The translations under genes were made by a program, and so were the position numbers. Below the pieces are notes generated by a model that saw only the letters and a list, made by a program, of their open reading frames with translations, had not been told where the DNA came from and searched no databases. From DATFWC01 sp963777755 (lineage in GTDB: Bacteria; Pseudomonadota; Alphaproteobacteria; Rhizobiales; Xanthobacteraceae), in assembly GCA_963777755.1 (NCBI GenBank), contig CAVZSC010000034.1, positions 372,001-436,000 of the forward strand: a stretch of 64,000 nucleotides of DNA, read 5' to 3'. Positions 32,153 through 41,432 of this stretch are shown here, in pieces. Position 1 is the first letter of the stretch; each line of letters starts with the position of its first letter.

Positions 32153-32992
32153 TCAATCCAGTCGGAAGCCCTTCGCCCGCACATAGGCGCCGAAATCGGC
32201 GCGCTGCGGCACGGCATATTGCCGCGCCTTGTCCTCCGACCAGCCGTAGAAGGGCGCCTCGCCCCATGTCTCGGGCGCGCGCTGGCGCGCGAACGGGCGC
32301 AGGGCGGCGCGGCGGCGATCGTAGGCGTCGAGCTCGGTGGCGAGGTCGCCTTCGTCGTAACGGTCCTCGTGCACGGTCAGGCTGAGGGGGAGGCGCGCCG
32401 TGATGCCCGACTCCTCGGCCGGCCAGCCGACGCTCATGCCGGCGACCGGAATGACGCGTTCGGGCAACTGCAGCAGCTCCGACACCTTGGCGGCATGGTC
32501 GCGGATCACGCTGATCGGACAGCAGCCGAGGCCGACCGCGCTCGCTGCGCGCAGGAAGGTCGCGAGCACGAGGCCGGCGTCGACCGCGGCGTTGAAGAAC
32601 TGGTCGAGATGGTCGTTGGGAAACGGCTTCTGGCGCAGCGCCGCAATCTCCTTCAGGCGACGGCCGTTGGCGAGGAACACCAGAAACACCGGCGCGCTCC
32701 CCACCCACGGCATGTCGGGCAAGAGGCCGGCAATCGCCGCGCGCAGCGCGGGCTTGCGCACGATCAGGATGTCGCATTGCTGCAGGTCGCTCTTCGAGGG
32801 CGCCGAAAGCGCGGCCGCGCACAGGAGACGCAGCAATGCGGGCTCGATGCCGCGATCGAGATAGCGTCGGTGGGTGCGATGCGCGGCGATGCGGACGAGC
32901 TCGTCGAGCCCGGCAAGGCTCGCCTCCACTGCGATGTCCTCCCCGAAGCGGCGCGCCAGCGCCGCGCGGATGGTATCGGCCTGCCCGGGCAT
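32153..32992 (-). CDS. nitroreductase-family protein
   Basis: 279 residues. FMN-dependent nitroreductase fold: the N-terminal RTHRRYLDRGIEPALLRLL and CAAALSAPSKSDLQQCDI, the central NAAVDAGLVLATFLRAASAVGLGCCPIS, and the C-terminal GWSEDKARQYAVPQRADFG. Long for the family by a C-terminal helix, as in FRP/NfsA types. Flavin reduction of quinones or nitro compounds is the family role; the substrate is unknown. Start at 32992: GAGGGA 8 bases upstream overlaps the stop of the TctC gene, so the two are likely co-translated. A TTG at 33007 is less likely. Confidence 0.82.
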   Translation of the reverse strand: MPGQADTIRAALARRFGEDIAVEASLAGLDELVRIAAHRTHRRYLDRGIEPALLRLLCAAALSAPSKSDLQQCDILIVRKPALRAAIAGLLPDMPWVGSAPVFLVFLANGRRLKEIAALRQKPFPNDHLDQFFNAAVDAGLVLATFLRAASAVGLGCCPISVIRDHAAKVSELLQLPERVIPVAGMSVGWPAEESGITARLPLSLTVHEDRYDEGDLATELDAYDRRRAALRPFARQRAPETWGEAPFYGWSEDKARQYAVPQRADFGAYVRAKGFRLD

Positions 32993-33003
32993 GCGGCGAT
33001 CCC

Positions 33004-33969
33004 TCAATTGACCTGCACGCCCGCCGCCTTCACCAGCTCGGCGTTGAGGTCCATCTCGCGCTTCACGAACGCGTCGAAGTCGGCCGGCTTCATCGTCATC
33101 GGGTCGGCCCCGAGCCTCGCGAGCTTCTCCTTGACGCCGGGATCCTGCAGCGCCTTGTCGACCTCCGCATGGAGCCGCTCGACGATCTCCCGCGGAGTTG
33201 CGGCCGGCGCAAACATGCCGAGCCAGAAATCATACTGGGAATTGGGTATCCCCGCCTCGACGGTGGTCGGAACGTCGGGCAGGGCCGAGGCGCGCGTCGA
33301 ATTGCTCACCGCGAGCGCGCGCACCTTGCCGCCAGCGATGAGTCCGCGTGCCGGCGGCAGCGGCACGAAATAGAAGTCGACGCGACCGGCCATGATCTCG
33401 TTGAGCGCTTCCGGCCCGCCCTTGAAGGGGACGTGCGTCGCCTTGATCTTGGCCGCCATCAAGAGGCGCTCGCCATTGAGATGGGCGGAGCTGCCGACGC
33501 CGGCCGACGCATAGTTCATGGCGTCCGGCTTCGCCTTGGCGGCCTCGACGAGGTCCTTCAGCGTCTGATAGCGGTCGGGCGGCGCGACCAGCACGTTCGC
33601 CAGGCTGGCGAGGCTGGTGACGGCGGCAAAATCACGCCGCGCATCGTAGCCGGGATTGGAATAGATCGCCGGGGCGACGGCGTGCGTGGTCGAATGCACC
33701 AGCAGCGTATAGCCGTCCGCGTCGGCCTTGGCGACGTCGCGCACGCCCAGCGTGCCGCCGGCGCCGACCCGATTTTCCACCACGAAGGTCTGGCCCAGCT
33801 GCTTGCCCACCTGCTCGAGGATGGCCCGCGGCACCACATCGGTCGCGCTGCCCGCGCTGAACGGGATGATCACCTTGATGGGTTGGCGTGCCGGCCATGC
33901 CTGCGCCGACGCCTGGTCGGGCATGACGGCGAGCAGGGCGCAAAGGGCAAGCAGCAGGCGCGGTGACAT
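33004..33969 (-). CDS. TctC-family periplasmic solute-binding protein
   Basis: 321 residues. A signal peptide (MSPRLLLALCALLAVMPDQASAQ), then the Bug/TctC fold: PIKVIIPFSAGSATDVVPR, VENRVGAGGTLGVRDVAKA, MNYASAGVGSSAHLNGE and VPFKGGPEALNEIMAGRVDF. These proteins bind carboxylates (citrate, nicotinate and similar) and often lack linked TctAB membrane parts, as here. Start by signal peptide. The downstream nitroreductase start overlaps its end. Divergent from a second TctC gene over 110 bases. Confidence 0.9.
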   Translation of the reverse strand: MSPRLLLALCALLAVMPDQASAQAWPARQPIKVIIPFSAGSATDVVPRAILEQVGKQLGQTFVVENRVGAGGTLGVRDVAKADADGYTLLVHSTTHAVAPAIYSNPGYDARRDFAAVTSLASLANVLVAPPDRYQTLKDLVEAAKAKPDAMNYASAGVGSSAHLNGERLLMAAKIKATHVPFKGGPEALNEIMAGRVDFYFVPLPPARGLIAGGKVRALAVSNSTRASALPDVPTTVEAGIPNSQYDFWLGMFAPAATPREIVERLHAEVDKALQDPGVKEKLARLGADPMTMKPADFDAFVKREMDLNAELVKAAGVQVN

Positions 33970-34079
33970 CGGTGTTCCTCCCGGTCTTTGTTGTCGGACT
34001 GCGGCACATTGGACGCTTTGACATCGCGCAGCCTCGCGTTCAAGGTCAAGCGGCATGCCGCCTCGCGATTGGAGGAACA

Positions 34080-35060
34080 ATGCGCGTCTTTGCCGCAATC
34101 GCTTCCGCCACGGTGATGATCCACGCGGGGCTGGCCGCGCTCGTGGCGCCGGCCGCGGCGCAGGAATGGCCGCAGCGCCCGGTGCGCATCGTCAATACGT
34201 TCGCGCCGGGTGGCACCGCGGACGTGCTCGCCCGGACCGTTGCGGACCACCTGACGGCCGCGTTCGGGCAACAATTCTTCGTCGAGACGCGCGCCGGCGC
34301 CGGCGGCACCATCGGGGTCCAGTCGGTCGTCAGCTCTCCGCCCGACGGCTACAACTTCGTCCTCACCAACGTGTCTCTCCTGGTGCTTGCGCCGGTGACC
34401 AACCCGAAGATCGGCTACGATCCGAACCGCGACCTGACCAACATCGCCTACATTGCCGGCGCGCCGATCGTTCTGTCGGTCAATGCTGCCAGCGGGGCGA
34501 AGACGCTTGCGGATTTCGTCGCTGCCGCCAAAGCGGGCACGAAGCCGCTGACTTATTCATCGTCCGGCCTCGGCAGCATGGGGCACCTGTTCGCCGAGTC
34601 CTTCGGCGAGAAAGCCGGCATCAAGGTCGAGCACGTGCCGTACAAGGGGGCCGCGCAGGCGCTCATGGATCTGGTCGGCGGGCACATCGCGTTCTCCTGC
34701 CAGACCGTATCTTCGACGGCAGGCCAGCTGCGCAGCGGCGCCTTGCGCGGGCTGGCGCATACCGGGGCCGAGCGCCTGCCGGACTATCCCGATCTGCCGA
34801 CCTTCCGCGAGCTCGGCTATCCGAGCCTCGTCAGCACCACATGGTTCTCGTTGTCCGGCCCGGCCGGGCTGCCGCAGGAGATCGTGCGCAAGGTCAATCG
34901 GGAAATCGTGCGGGCGATGAGCAAGCCGGACGTGCAGCAGCGGCTGCGCCAGGATGGCATGGTGAGCGCGAGCTACGACATCGAGGAATTCCGCAAATTC
35001 CTCGAAGCCGAGACGGCCCAATGGAAGCCGGTCGCTGAGCGCGCTGCGCTCGCCCGATGA
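34080..35060 (+). CDS. TctC-family periplasmic solute-binding protein
   Basis: 326 residues. GGAGG at 34071 precedes the ATG. Signal peptide MRVFAAIASATVMIHAGLAALVAPAAAQ; Bug/TctC motifs PVRIVNTFAPGGTADVLAR, VETRAGAGGTIGVQSV, LTYSSSGLGSMGHLFAES and VPYKGAAQALMDLVGGHIAF. Only distantly alike to the divergent neighbour, so likely a different ligand. No TctA/TctB gene is visible in the window. Confidence 0.9.
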   Translation: MRVFAAIASATVMIHAGLAALVAPAAAQEWPQRPVRIVNTFAPGGTADVLARTVADHLTAAFGQQFFVETRAGAGGTIGVQSVVSSPPDGYNFVLTNVSLLVLAPVTNPKIGYDPNRDLTNIAYIAGAPIVLSVNAASGAKTLADFVAAAKAGTKPLTYSSSGLGSMGHLFAESFGEKAGIKVEHVPYKGAAQALMDLVGGHIAFSCQTVSSTAGQLRSGALRGLAHTGAERLPDYPDLPTFRELGYPSLVSTTWFSLSGPAGLPQEIVRKVNREIVRAMSKPDVQQRLRQDGMVSASYDIEEFRKFLEAETAQWKPVAERAALAR

Positions 35061-35160
35061 GGCTCAGGATCGTTTGCAACAGCGTGATCCCGCCGCAACC
35101 TGGACGAACCGCCGGCTGATCTCCACATAGGCAGCGTCTGCCACTGGAACGATCAGCGCC

Positions 35161-36060
35161 ATGTCCATCCGCCCCGTGAAGCGTATCGCCAGGTCCACGC
35201 CCACCATGGAAGGAGCGGGCGTCAAGCTGCACCGCGCCTTCGGGTTCGGCACCACCGACGAGTTCGATCCGTTCCTGCTGCTCGACGATTTCCGCAATGA
35301 GCGGCCGGAGGACTACCTGGCCGGTTTCCCGTGGCATCCGCACCGCGGCATCGAGACCATCACCTACGTGCTCGCCGGCACGGTGGAGCACGGCGACAAC
35401 CTCGGCAACCACGGAAAGATGGGCTCCGGCGACGTCCAGTGGATGACCGCCGGCCGCGGCATCCTCCATCAGGAGATGCCGCAGGGCGACGAGCGCGGGC
35501 GCATGCACGGTTTCCAGCTGTGGGCGAACCTGCCCTCCGCGCTCAAGATGACGGCGCCGCGCTACCAGGACATCCCGGCAATCGAGATCCCGGACATCGT
35601 CGACGACGACGGGACGCGCGTGCGCGTGATCTGCGGCGAGTTCTGGGGCAAGCGCGGCCCGGTGGACGGCATCGCGGCCGATCCCCGCTATCTCGACGTG
35701 TCGGTTCCGGCCGGCCGCCGCAAGACGCTACGGGTCGAGACCGAGCGCCACGCCTTTGCCTACGTGTTCGAAGGGTCCGGCATGTTCCGTGATTCCTCGC
35801 AGCCGTTCGGCGTGCTCACCGAGAAGGAGGGATCCGACGCGGTCGTGCGCGAGAGCACCGGGAACCGCTCGTTGGTGGTGTTCGACCGCGGCGATGAGAT
35901 CACGGTCACGGCGGGCGAGGAGGGTATGCGCTTCCTCCTCGTCTCGGGCAAGCCGATCGAGGAGCCGGTCGCCTGGTATGGGCCGATCGTGATGAACACC
36001 AATGCCGAGCTGCAGCAGGCGGTCGCCGAGCTGCGCAACGGGACGTTCATCCGGGACTGA
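35161..36060 (+). CDS. pirin-family protein
   Basis: 299 residues, bicupin. The metal site of the N-terminal cupin is complete: His59 and His61 (WHPHRGIET), His103 and Glu105 (GILHQEM). The C-terminal half keeps the second cupin (YVFEGSGMF) without metal ligands, as usual. Bacterial pirins act as quercetinases or redox-sensing partners. Which applies here cannot be told. Monocistronic; the ATG is the first in frame with the family start MSIRPVKRI. Confidence 0.9.
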   Translation: MSIRPVKRIARSTPTMEGAGVKLHRAFGFGTTDEFDPFLLLDDFRNERPEDYLAGFPWHPHRGIETITYVLAGTVEHGDNLGNHGKMGSGDVQWMTAGRGILHQEMPQGDERGRMHGFQLWANLPSALKMTAPRYQDIPAIEIPDIVDDDGTRVRVICGEFWGKRGPVDGIAADPRYLDVSVPAGRRKTLRVETERHAFAYVFEGSGMFRDSSQPFGVLTEKEGSDAVVRESTGNRSLVVFDRGDEITVTAGEEGMRFLLVSGKPIEEPVAWYGPIVMNTNAELQQAVAELRNGTFIRD

Positions 36061-36178
36061 CGGAGGCCGATCGGTCAACCGCAACCGACCGCCGTGACGT
36101 TATCGTAACCATTTGCCCCTAATAGGAAAAAGGTCGCCCGCCGGGCTGAATTCGGCGGGTGAATCCCTGGGCAAAGGC

Positions 36179-38455
36179 ATGGACTTGAGCGAGCGGACCA
36201 CCGCAGGCGTCCTCGATGGCTCGATGTCGCGCGCCGGTGCGCCGGCCGTCCTGCTGGCGGTGTTCACAGCGACGCTGTTCCTGTCGGCGCTGCTCCTATT
36301 CGCGGTGCAGCCGATCTTCGCCAAGATGATCCTGCCCCGGCTCGGCGGCGCGCCGTCGGTGTGGGCGGTGTCGATGTGCTTCTTCCAGGCAATGCTGCTG
36401 GCCGGCTACGGCTATGCGTTCGCGCTCAATCGCTGGCTGCGCGATGGTCATGCGCTGTCGCTGCATCTCTGGCTGATGGCGCTCGCCGGGCTGACGCTTC
36501 CGTTCGGCCTGCCCGCCGCCTTCGCGGCGCCGCCCGAGGGCGATGCCTATCTCTGGCTGATCGGCCTGCTCGCGGTCGGCATCGGCCTTCCGTTCTTCGC
36601 CGTCTCGGCCAATGCGCCGTTGCTGCAGGCATGGTTCTCGCGCACGCATCATCGGCACGCCTCGGACCCCTATTTCCTCTACGGGGCCAGCAATCTGGGC
36701 AGCCTGAGTGCGCTTATCGCCTATCCGTTGCTCATCGAGCCGGCGATCGGCCTCGCTGCGCAGAGCCTCGTGTGGAGCGCGGCCTTCGGCGTGCTCGCCG
36801 CAATGATTGCAAGCTGCGGCCTGCTGCTGCTGCGCAGCGCGTCGCCCGCCGACGCGGCCGAAATGCCTTCGGACGCGACCGAGTCCGGGGAAGCGATCTC
36901 CTGGTCGCAGCGCCTCGACTGGATCGCGCTCGCGTTCATTCCATCCGGCCTGGTCATTGCGGTCACCACCTACATCACCACCGATGTGGCGGCGGCGCCG
37001 TTCCTGTGGGTGGTACCGCTGGCGCTGTTTCTTGCGACCTTCATCCTGGTGTTCCGCGCCAACCTGTGGTTCCGCTACAAGCTCGTCTGCGACCTCCTGC
37101 CGTTTGCCGTGCTGGTGGTCGTCCTCACCCAGGGCAAGCTCGTATCGAGCGTGTTCGCGCTCGCGTCCTTCTTTCTCGCCTCGCTCGTCTGCCACCGCGA
37201 GCTCTACAACCGTCGCCCGGGCCCACAGCACCTCACCGAGTTCTATCTTTGGATGTCGGTCGGCGGTGTGCTCGGCGGCATCTTCTCGGCGCTCCTCGCG
37301 CCCCACCTGTTCAACTCCGTGTTCGAGTTCATCCTGCTCACCCTGCTCGCGCTCCTGTGCCGGCCCGGTATCCTCATCGGCCGCAGCGAGCCGTTGCGGC
37401 TTGCCCGCCTCGCGTTGATCGTCGGCGCCGGCCTCATGCTGATGAGCGGCTACAAGCTGTCGGTGCATCTCGGCCTGTTGTCGGCGAACCGCCTCTATCC
37501 GTTCGTGCTGATCGGCCTCCTCTGTGTCGGCCTGTTCCTCATCCGCAGGTGGCCCGAGCACCGCGCCGCGCTGGTGTTCACGATGATCGCCGCCTTCGCG
37601 CTCACCCCGTCCGACAACCAGACGGTCCATGTCGAGCGCAGCTTCTTCGGCACCCATCGGGTGGCGCTGTCGGACGACGCCGCGATGCGCATGCTGCTGC
37701 ACGGGACCACCGTGCACGGGGCCGCCCGCCTCAAGGATGCGGCCGGGCGGCCGATCCATCCCTCGCCGCCCGCGACCTACTACCACCTGGAGAGCCCTAT
37801 GGCGCGTGGCGTCGCGGCCGCGCGGGCGGCGCTCGCCGCCCACGGCAAGCCGCTGCGGGTCGGCATTGTGGGGCTTGGGGCGGGCTCGCTCGCCTGCTAC
37901 GCGCGGCAAGGCGAGGCGTGGCGCTACTACGAGATCGATCCGGTGGTCGTGCGCATCGCCACCGATCCGAAACTGTTCGACTTCCTCGCCCGCTGCCTGC
38001 CGGCGCCCGACATCGCCATCGGCGATGCGCGGCTCACGCTCGCCCGCACGGATCCCGGAACCTTCGGTTACCTGGTGATCGACGCCTTTTCCTCCGACTC
38101 CATCCCGGTGCACCTGCTCACCGCCGAGGCGCTGCGGCTATTTGTCGACAAGCTCGATCCGGACGGCCTCATCGCGCTGCACGTCTCCAACAACCATCTC
38201 GATCTCGTGCCGGCGCTGGCGAGCACGATCGGCCTCCTGCCCGGGGTGGTCGCCGCGGTGGTCGACGATGACCGCCCCTCCGGCAGCCTCGATGCGACAT
38301 CGTCGCGGGTCGTGTTCCTCGCCCGCAAGGCGGCGTCGCTCGCGCCGGTGCTGCAGTGGGGGAACGCGCGCCCGCTCGAGCCCGGGCCCGAGCGGGCGTG
38401 GACGGACGACTATTCCGACGTGCTCTCTGCGCTTTGGCTGGGGCTGAGGCGCTGA
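36179..38455 (+). CDS. membrane protein fused to a spermidine-synthase-like domain
   Basis: 758 residues. The first two thirds hold many hydrophobic helices beginning PAVLLAVFTATLFLSALLLFAVQPIFAKMILPRLGGAP, a stretch typical of the fused 'spermidine synthase transporter' group. The last third (about 560-750) is a SAM-binding Rossmann domain: VGIVGLGAGSLACYAR, then the acidic strand YYEIDPVVV and YLVIDAFSSDSIPVHLLT. The function of these fusions is not established; polyamine synthesis plus transport is inferred from the domain pair. Start at 36179; ATG 36224 (MSRAGAPAV) is an alternative. Confidence 0.83.
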   Translation: MDLSERTTAGVLDGSMSRAGAPAVLLAVFTATLFLSALLLFAVQPIFAKMILPRLGGAPSVWAVSMCFFQAMLLAGYGYAFALNRWLRDGHALSLHLWLMALAGLTLPFGLPAAFAAPPEGDAYLWLIGLLAVGIGLPFFAVSANAPLLQAWFSRTHHRHASDPYFLYGASNLGSLSALIAYPLLIEPAIGLAAQSLVWSAAFGVLAAMIASCGLLLLRSASPADAAEMPSDATESGEAISWSQRLDWIALAFIPSGLVIAVTTYITTDVAAAPFLWVVPLALFLATFILVFRANLWFRYKLVCDLLPFAVLVVVLTQGKLVSSVFALASFFLASLVCHRELYNRRPGPQHLTEFYLWMSVGGVLGGIFSALLAPHLFNSVFEFILLTLLALLCRPGILIGRSEPLRLARLALIVGAGLMLMSGYKLSVHLGLLSANRLYPFVLIGLLCVGLFLIRRWPEHRAALVFTMIAAFALTPSDNQTVHVERSFFGTHRVALSDDAAMRMLLHGTTVHGAARLKDAAGRPIHPSPPATYYHLESPMARGVAAARAALAAHGKPLRVGIVGLGAGSLACYARQGEAWRYYEIDPVVVRIATDPKLFDFLARCLPAPDIAIGDARLTLARTDPGTFGYLVIDAFSSDSIPVHLLTAEALRLFVDKLDPDGLIALHVSNNHLDLVPALASTIGLLPGVVAAVVDDDRPSGSLDATSSRVVFLARKAASLAPVLQWGNARPLEPGPERAWTDDYSDVLSALWLGLRR

Positions 38456-38561
38456 AGGGTGCCGACCGCCCGACATTGACACGCCCGGCCCCGGACCCTA
38501 AGTAGCCCCCTTCAAATCAACGGGAACGGCAGGCGTCGCGCGGCGCCACCGGATTGGAACC

Positions 38562-38687
38562 ATGAAGGTCCGCAATTCATTGAAATCGCTGCGTGGCCGG
38601 CACCGCAACAACCGGCTGGTGCGCCGCAAGGGCCGTGTCTACATCATCAATAAGGTCCAGCGCCGCTTCAAGGCTCGCCAGGGCTAA
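38562..38687 (+). CDS. rpmJ: 50S ribosomal protein L36, Cys-less form
   Basis: 41 residues, MKVRNSLKSLRGRHRNN... to FKARQG. It matches the longer, zinc-independent L36 of alphaproteobacteria: no Cys residues at all, so it cannot make the zinc ribbon of the C+ form. Very basic. Stands alone, followed by a perfect hairpin at 38712. Confidence 0.96.
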   Translation: MKVRNSLKSLRGRHRNNRLVRRKGRVYIINKVQRRFKARQG

Positions 38688-38711
38688 GCCGTCCCGCTCA
38701 CGCAGGTATGA

Positions 38712-38734
38712 GGCTCCGTGACTTCCACGGAGCC
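38712..38734 (+). terminator. hairpin after rpmJ, possible terminator
   Basis: Perfect 9-bp stem GGCTCCGTG (38712-38720) / CACGGAGCC (38726-38734) with a 5-base loop, 24 bases past the rpmJ stop. No U run follows, so termination is uncertain. Confidence 0.45.
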
Positions 38735-38757
38735 CCCGTAGGCTGTAGATTGAGCGC

Positions 38758-39405
38758 ATGACATCGCGATTCCGGCTTTCATTCGGTCCCGTGGTGGCGG
38801 TAGCCCTGCTCGCCGCCCTGCCCGAGGCAGCCCCCACCCAAGAAATCCAGCCGCCCCAGCAGGGGCAGCCGGCGCAGCCGATCGAGCCCCCCGCCAAATT
38901 GCCGCGCCCGCAGCGCGGCGACCGCACGCAGAACCTCGATTTCCTGTTCGGCGCGCTGAAGGCGGCGCCCGACGCGGAGACCGCCAAGGCGATCGAGGAG
39001 CGCATCTGGGCGCTGTGGTACGTCTCCGGCAGCGACACGGCCGACCTCCTGATGACGCGCGTCAAGACCGCAGTCGAGGCCAAGGACCTCGACCTCGCGA
39101 TCCAGCTCCTCGACGCGCTCGTCGAGATCAGGCCGGAATACGTCGAGGCGTGGAACCGGCGCGCCACCGTCTATTTCATGAAAAAGGAATATGGCCGCTC
39201 GCTCGAGGACATCCGCCAGGTGCTCGCGCGCGAGCCGCGGCATTTCGGGGCGCTGTCCGGGCTCGGCATGATCATGCAGGAGTTCGGGGAGGAGAAACGC
39301 GCGCTCGACGTGTTCCGTCGCGCGCTCGGTGTCCATCCCCACCTCGAGCGGGTGCCCGACCTCGTCAAAAGCCTGACCGAGAAGGTCGAAGGCCGCGATA
39401 TCTAA
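38758..39405 (+). CDS. secreted tetratricopeptide-repeat protein
   Basis: 215 residues. An N-terminal signal sequence (FGPVVAVALLAALPEAAP), then a Pro/Gln linker, then helical repeats: the TPR-type PEYVEAWNRRATVYFMKKEYGRSLEDI and PRHFGALSGLGMIMQEFGEEKRALDVF. The rest (about 50-110) is also helical. Probably a periplasmic scaffold; no partner is recognisable. Convergent with pyk, 16 bases apart. Confidence 0.83.
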   Translation: MTSRFRLSFGPVVAVALLAALPEAAPTQEIQPPQQGQPAQPIEPPAKLPRPQRGDRTQNLDFLFGALKAAPDAETAKAIEERIWALWYVSGSDTADLLMTRVKTAVEAKDLDLAIQLLDALVEIRPEYVEAWNRRATVYFMKKEYGRSLEDIRQVLAREPRHFGALSGLGMIMQEFGEEKRALDVFRRALGVHPHLERVPDLVKSLTEKVEGRDI

Positions 39406-39421
39406 AGACCACGTAACCCGA

Positions 39422-40858
39422 CTACACGTCGGCTACCGCGTCGCTGCCGACGAAGGCAATGCGCACCATGTTGGTGGCGCCGGGCGTGCCGAGCGGAATG
39501 CCGGCGACGATGATGATGCGCTGGCCGGCTTTGGTGAAGCCTTCGCGAAACGTGAGCCGGCTGGCGCGGTCGACCATGTCCTCCTGGTCGCGCGCATCCT
39601 GCGCGACGACGCAATGCACGCCCCAGACGAGCGAGAGCTTGCGCCCGGTCGAGACGTTGGGCGAGATCGCCACGATCGGGGGCTTCGGCCGCTCCCGCGC
39701 CATGCGTAGTCCGGTCGCGCCCGAGCTGGTCCAGCACACGATCGCGGAGAGATCGAGCGTCTCGGCGATTTCGCGCGCAGCGGCGGCGATGGCATCGGCT
39801 CCGGTCGGCTCAGGCGCAGCGCGTTGCGCCTGGATGATGCCGCGATAGGTGGGGTCGTGCTCCACCTCCTCGATGATGCGGTTCATGGTGGTGACCGCCT
39901 CGATCGGATACTTGCCGGCGGCGGATTCGGCCGACAGCATGACCGCATCGGCGCCCTCGAACACGGCAGTCGCCACGTCCGACACTTCGGCGCGGGTCGG
40001 AACCGGGCTGGAGATCATCAACTCCAGCATCTGGGTCGCGACGACCACCGGCTTGCCGGCGCGCCGCGCCGCGCGGGTCAGCTGCTTCTGGATGCCCGGC
40101 ACCTTCTCGAGCGGCAGCTCGACGCCGAGATCGCCGCGCGCCACCATCAGCGAGTCGGTGAAATCCATGATCTCGTCGAGCCGCTGCACCGCCTGCGGCT
40201 TCTCGATCTTGGCGAGCACGCCGGCGCGCCCGCGCGCGAGCTTCTTCGCCTCGGCAATGTCGTCGGGCCGCTGCACGAACGACAAGCCGATCCAGTCGAC
40301 CCCGGCATCGAGCGCAGCCTCCAGATCCGAGCGGTCCTTGGCGGTCATGGCGGATGATGGAATCGTCGTGTCGGGGAGGCTCACGCCTTTGCGGGCGGAG
40401 AGGCGGCCGCCCACCTCCACGCGGGTCTCGGCATGATCGACGCTGGTCGTCACCGCCTTGAGGCGGATCTTGCCGTCGTCGAGCAGCAGCGTATGGCCGG
40501 GCTCGAGCGCGCCGAGAATCTCCGGATGCGGCAGCTGCACGCGATGCGTGTCGCCGGGCGCGGCGTCCGAATCGAGCACGAAATCGGCGCCCGGCACGAG
40601 CGTGACGGCGTCCTCCTTGAAGCTGCCGATGCGCAGCTTCGGACCCTGCAGGTCGACCAGGACGCCGATCGGCCGTCCGTGCTCCTGCTCGACCCCCCGC
40701 ACCGCCGCCATGAGCTCGCGCATCCGGTCATGCGACGTGTGGCTCATGTTGATGCGGAACACGTCGGCGCCGGCCTGGAACAATTGGTCGATGACCGCGC
40801 GCTCCGACGAGGCCGGACCGAGCGTTGCCACGATCTTGGTCCGGCGCAGCCGCCTCAT
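39422..40858 (-). CDS. pyk: pyruvate kinase
   Basis: 478 residues. Makes ATP and pyruvate from phosphoenolpyruvate. Visible: N-terminal RRTKIVATLGPAS and INMSHTSHD, the B domain, the active-site Lys/Glu region (GVLAKIEKPQAVQRLDEIM, MVARGDLGVELPLEKVP), and the allosteric C domain (SSGATGLRMARERPKPPIVAISPN). ATG 40858 overlaps the stop of the DUF1036 gene as ATGA, so translation is coupled. Confidence 0.96.
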   Translation of the reverse strand: MRRLRRTKIVATLGPASSERAVIDQLFQAGADVFRINMSHTSHDRMRELMAAVRGVEQEHGRPIGVLVDLQGPKLRIGSFKEDAVTLVPGADFVLDSDAAPGDTHRVQLPHPEILGALEPGHTLLLDDGKIRLKAVTTSVDHAETRVEVGGRLSARKGVSLPDTTIPSSAMTAKDRSDLEAALDAGVDWIGLSFVQRPDDIAEAKKLARGRAGVLAKIEKPQAVQRLDEIMDFTDSLMVARGDLGVELPLEKVPGIQKQLTRAARRAGKPVVVATQMLELMISSPVPTRAEVSDVATAVFEGADAVMLSAESAAGKYPIEAVTTMNRIIEEVEHDPTYRGIIQAQRAAPEPTGADAIAAAAREIAETLDLSAIVCWTSSGATGLRMARERPKPPIVAISPNVSTGRKLSLVWGVHCVVAQDARDQEDMVDRASRLTFREGFTKAGQRIIIVAGIPLGTPGATNMVRIAFVGSDAVADV

Positions 40859-41373
40859 CGGCTCGGACCGCCAGGTTGCCCCGCCACCGGCGGACCGGGA
40901 TTCGGGCGCCCCCCGGTCGGCCCCGGGATCATGGGCGTGTATTTTTCCAGGGGTCGCGACGGACCTTCGCCGCCGGCGTCGGTGAGATGCACGGTCCAGG
41001 ACCGCTGCTCGCCGGTGTCGACCTCGAAAAATCCCGCGCGCTCGAATCCGCGCGCCAGGCAGTCGTCGGTGCCGCGAATGGTGAACTCCTTGTCCCGCGT
41101 GCACATGAAGGCACGGCCGGACCATTCGCCGCCGCGGTCATAATCCACCGCGTAGATGTAATAGAAGCGGGCGACCAGGCCGCCCCGCAGCAGCGTCTCG
41201 CAGTGCCCGGCCGGCAGGTTCCACCAACCTTCCGTGGTCCACCCGTCGGTGTCCTTGTAGCCGACCGCGACGCCGATCCGGCTACCGGTCTTGTTGCACA
41301 GGCGAAAGTCCGCCATCGCGCTGCCGACGAAGGCCGCGAGCAGGAAGCCGCACAGCAACAACCGAGCCGTCAT
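40855..41373 (-). CDS. DUF1036 exported protein
   Basis: 172 residues. Signal peptide MTARLLLCGFLLAAFVGSAMA; the DUF1036 domain starts DFRLCNKTGSRIGVAVGYKDTDGWTTEGWW and has four conserved-looking Cys. The C-terminus is Pro/Gly-rich. DUF1036 genes next to pyk are a standing pair in rhizobia; the function is unknown. Stop and pyk start share ATGA. Upstream in-frame ATGs (41406, 41436) would put extra residues before the signal peptide. Confidence 0.87.
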   Translation of the reverse strand: MTARLLLCGFLLAAFVGSAMADFRLCNKTGSRIGVAVGYKDTDGWTTEGWWNLPAGHCETLLRGGLVARFYYIYAVDYDRGGEWSGRAFMCTRDKEFTIRGTDDCLARGFERAGFFEVDTGEQRSWTVHLTDAGGEGPSRPLEKYTPMIPGPTGGRPNPGPPVAGQPGGPSR

Positions 41374-41432
41374 GCCAGGAACGCAGGTCCAGATTCGCGT
41401 GGTCATGTCATAGCCGGGACCGCCGGTCTTGC

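Noticed and set aside
36296..38113. 605-codon open frame opposite the membrane/spermidine-synthase gene
   Set aside because: Antisense shadow with charged, low-complexity translation; the plus-strand frame has clear domains.
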